A program made the position numbers and the translations under genes. Under the pieces are notes generated by a model. The model was not told where the DNA came from and made no database searches. It saw nothing but the letters and a program-made list of their open reading frames with translations. Of a stretch of 14,149 bases of DNA, positions 12,582 to 14,149 are shown piece after piece; position 1 is the first letter of the stretch, and every line of letters starts with the position of its first letter. The stretch is from assembly GCA_021639925.1 (NCBI GenBank), contig JAJXEL010000045.1, positions 1 through 14,149 of the forward strand. The letters run 5' to 3'. Origin of the DNA: Alphaproteobacteria bacterium. GTDB lineage: Bacteria > Pseudomonadota > Alphaproteobacteria > CAAGCB01 > CAG-977.

Positions 12582-12977
12582 ATGGCTAAAGCAACAACAT
12601 CTGTTCGCACAAAAAAACGCGAACGCAAGAATATTACGTCCGGTGTTGCGCACGTTAATTCGACGTTTAACAATACGAAAGTGACGATTACAGACGCTCA
12701 GGGAAATGCGATTTCCTGGTCTTCTTCAGGGGCTCACGGTTTTAAGGGATCCCGTAAATCGACGCCGTACGCGGCGCAGGTTACTGCCGAAGACGCCGGG
12801 AAAAAGGCTGCCGAACACGGTATGAAAACCCTGGAAGTATGGGTGAAAGGGCCCGGCGCCGGCCGTGAATCCGCTCTGCGTGCTTTGCAGGCCGTCGGTT
12901 TCACGATTACGGCGATTCGCGATGTCACCGCTGTTCCCCATAACGGCTGCCGTCCCCGTAAACGCCGCCGCGTTTAA
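12582..12977 (+). CDS. rpsK: 30S ribosomal protein S11
   Basis: 131 residues, close to the usual 129. S11 lies on the 30S platform near the mRNA exit and the Shine-Dalgarno duplex. Landmarks are NITSGVAHVNSTFNNTKVTITDAQGNAISWSSSG, GAGRESALRALQAVGF and the C-terminal PHNGCRPRKRRRV. The Asn-Gly pair in HNG is the site of isoaspartate formation in E. coli S11. AGGAAAGG lies about 10 bases before ATG. It follows rpsM by 20 bases and is separated from rpoA by an 81-base gap with a small GC hairpin. Confidence 0.97.
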   Translation: MAKATTSVRTKKRERKNITSGVAHVNSTFNNTKVTITDAQGNAISWSSSGAHGFKGSRKSTPYAAQVTAEDAGKKAAEHGMKTLEVWVKGPGAGRESALRALQAVGFTITAIRDVTAVPHNGCRPRKRRRV

Positions 12978-12990
12978 TCGGGTCGGCTTT

Positions 12991-13006
12991 ACCGGTTGCG
13001 GCCGGT
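12991..13006 (+). promoter_or_regulatory. Small GC hairpin in the rpsK-rpoA gap
   Basis: ACCGG (12991-12995) pairs with CCGGT (13002-13006) around the 6-base loop TTGCGG, and CGTTTT follows. It lies inside the 81-base gap between rpsK and rpoA, the second longest within an operon here. It might lower readthrough or protect mRNA ends, but a 5-bp stem is weak evidence. Confidence 0.25.
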
Positions 13007-13058
13007 CGTTTTGGTCGTGTCTTTTGACACATTATTTTAAAAAGCAGGAGAGATACTC

Positions 13059-14075
13059 GTGATTCAAAAAAATTGGCAAGACCTGATTAAGCCGAGCACC
13101 ATCGAAATTGAACATGCCGACGGTGCCGCGCGCAAAGCTACGATCGTCGTCGAACCGCTGGAACGCGGCTTTGGCATGACGTTGGGGAACGCTTTGCGTC
13201 GTGTTTTGCTGTCGTCTTTACAGGGGGCTGCCGTAACGGCGATCCATATCGACGGCGTATTGCATGAATTTTCTTCCATTCCCGGCGTGCGCGAAGACGT
13301 TTCCGATATTATTTTAAATATCAAAATGCTGGCTTTGCGTTATGACGGCGAAGGAACCCGCCGTATGACATTAAAGGCGGAAGGTCCGTGCGAAGTAACG
13401 GCGGCGATGATCGAAACGGGGCATGATGTTGAAATCATGAATCCGGATCTGGTGATCTGCACGTTGGACAAAGGTGCCGTGTTAAATATGGAGCTGACGG
13501 TCGGGACGGGCAAAGGCTATGTGCCGGCGTCTGCCAACAGACCTGATGACTGCCCGATCGGGTTAATCCCCGTCGATTCTATTTTCAGCCCGATTACGAA
13601 GGCTGTTTATCAGATTGACAATGCCCGTGTCGGTCAGATTACCAACTATGACAAGCTGTCTTTGACGGTGGAAACAAACGGCACCGTTTCTCCGGAAGAC
13701 GCGGTTGCTCTGGCGGCCCGTATTTTGCAGGAACAGTTGAAGCTGTTCGTTAATTTCGAAGAACCGGAAGAAGACGTCGAAGCCGAAAAGAAAGACGAAC
13801 TGCCGTTCAACCGCAATTTGTTGCGCAAGGTGGACGAATTGGAATTGTCCGTGCGTTCTGCGAATTGCCTGAAAAACGACAGTATCGTTTATATCGGCGA
13901 TCTGGTTCAGAAGACGGAAGCGGAAATGCTGCGTACGCCGAATTTCGGCCGCAAGTCTTTGAACGAAATCAAGGAAGTTCTTTCTCAGATGGGATTGCAT
14001 CTTGGTATGGAAGTGGTCGGTTGGCCGCCTGAAAATATCGAAACGCTGTCCAAAGGATTGGAAGAACCGTTTTAA
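13059..14075 (+). CDS. rpoA: RNA polymerase alpha subunit (GTG start)
   Basis: 338 residues, typical for alphaproteobacteria. Alpha dimerises to start core polymerase assembly, and its C-terminal domain binds UP elements and activators. The N-terminal domain shows the dimer motif LERGFGMTLGNALRRVLLSS (34-53) and HIDGVLHEFSSIPGVREDV. An acidic linker at about 234-248 (EEPEEDVEAEKKDE) leads to the C-terminal domain with VRSANCLKN, where Arg266 matches E. coli Arg265, the main DNA-contacting residue, and the C-terminal WPPENI. The GTG start at 13059 has AGGAG (13046-13050) 8 bases upstream; a TAA in frame at 13038-13040 excludes a longer start, and the next ATG is codon 40. rplQ would be expected next, beyond the window. 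Confidence 0.98.
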   Translation: MIQKNWQDLIKPSTIEIEHADGAARKATIVVEPLERGFGMTLGNALRRVLLSSLQGAAVTAIHIDGVLHEFSSIPGVREDVSDIILNIKMLALRYDGEGTRRMTLKAEGPCEVTAAMIETGHDVEIMNPDLVICTLDKGAVLNMELTVGTGKGYVPASANRPDDCPIGLIPVDSIFSPITKAVYQIDNARVGQITNYDKLSLTVETNGTVSPEDAVALAARILQEQLKLFVNFEEPEEDVEAEKKDELPFNRNLLRKVDELELSVRSANCLKNDSIVYIGDLVQKTEAEMLRTPNFGRKSLNEIKEVLSQMGLHLGMEVVGWPPENIETLSKGLEEPF

Positions 14076-14082
14076 TGAAATT

Positions 14083-14149
14083 CCCGTCCGGTGGACGGGG
14101 CTGCGGCATACGGGGCGTTGCGCGTTCACGGTGGGCGCGTAACGGACGG
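14083..14149 (+). promoter_or_regulatory. Competing hairpins after rpoA
   Basis: CCCGTCC (14083-14089) pairs with GGACGGG (14093-14099) around a 3-base loop. A second stem, 14116-14124 with 14136-14144, has 9 pairs with one G.T. The last seven bases of the window, CGGACGG (14143-14149), are also perfectly complementary to CCGTCCG (14084-14090), so a larger closing stem competes with both. No U-tract is visible before the window ends, so a simple terminator is not supported. The region may control readthrough or RNA processing between rpoA and rplQ. Confidence 0.4.

Noticed and set aside
13024..13029. TTGACA, a perfect -35 box before rpoA
   Set aside because: No -10-like sequence lies at 16-18 bases; the only candidate (GATACT, 13052-13057) is 22 bases away and overlaps the ribosome-binding region.
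13563..14129. Open frame of 188 residues on the minus strand
   Set aside because: It lies fully opposite rpoA, is Phe/Arg/Gln-rich in the way of an antisense shadow, and has no family pattern or ribosome-binding site that I can see.
1..14149. Mobile elements, CRISPR arrays, tRNA or rRNA genes, toxin-antitoxin or defence systems
   Set aside because: I saw no transposase, direct-repeat array, tRNA-like cloverleaf or defence gene; the coding space is filled by conserved housekeeping genes.

Overview
The window is a long, one-direction (+ strand) run of translation genes: the 3' end of an EF-Tu gene, then the S10, spc and alpha ribosomal-protein operons in bacterial order. It holds 26 complete protein genes and one partial gene. 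The gene set points to an alphaproteobacterium. adk follows secY directly, rpmJ is missing at that place, rpsD is missing from the alpha operon, S5 has a long charged N-terminus, L3 has an acidic Ala-rich tail, and RpoA begins MIQKNWQ. Base composition is moderate (not GC-rich) and SecY is Ile/Val/Phe-rich, which would suit a host-associated or gut lineage near Rhodospirillales; that last step is inference.

Layout. Positions 1-54 are the EF-Tu C-terminus. Positions 71-5126 are the S10 block (rpsJ, rplC, rplD, rplW, rplB, rpsS, rplV, rpsC, rplP, rpmC, rpsQ). Positions 5151-11523 are the spc block (rplN, rplX, rplE, rpsN, rpsH, rplF, rplR, rpsE, rpmD, rplO, secY, adk). Positions 11524-12186 are the only long non-coding stretch; it ends in a promoter-like site and a foldable leader. 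Positions 12187-14075 are the alpha block (rpsM, rpsK, rpoA), and the window stops just before the place where rplQ is expected. Most genes are 1-30 bases apart or overlap by 4 bases, so tuf through adk looks like one transcription unit. I see no promoter at the tuf/rpsJ or rpsQ/rplN junctions.

Together the genes supply 23 ribosomal proteins (11 small-subunit, 12 large-subunit), the SecY translocon channel through which ribosomes insert membrane proteins, adenylate kinase for adenylate balance, and the RNA polymerase alpha subunit.

This is a conserved housekeeping region and I found no new system. The points worth a second look are regulatory or fine-scale: strong hairpins at rpmD/rplO and rplO/secY, a UP-element-like promoter with a structured leader before a TTG-initiated rpsM, competing hairpins after rpoA, a possible decayed ORF after adk, and single-residue departures in L2 and adenylate kinase.
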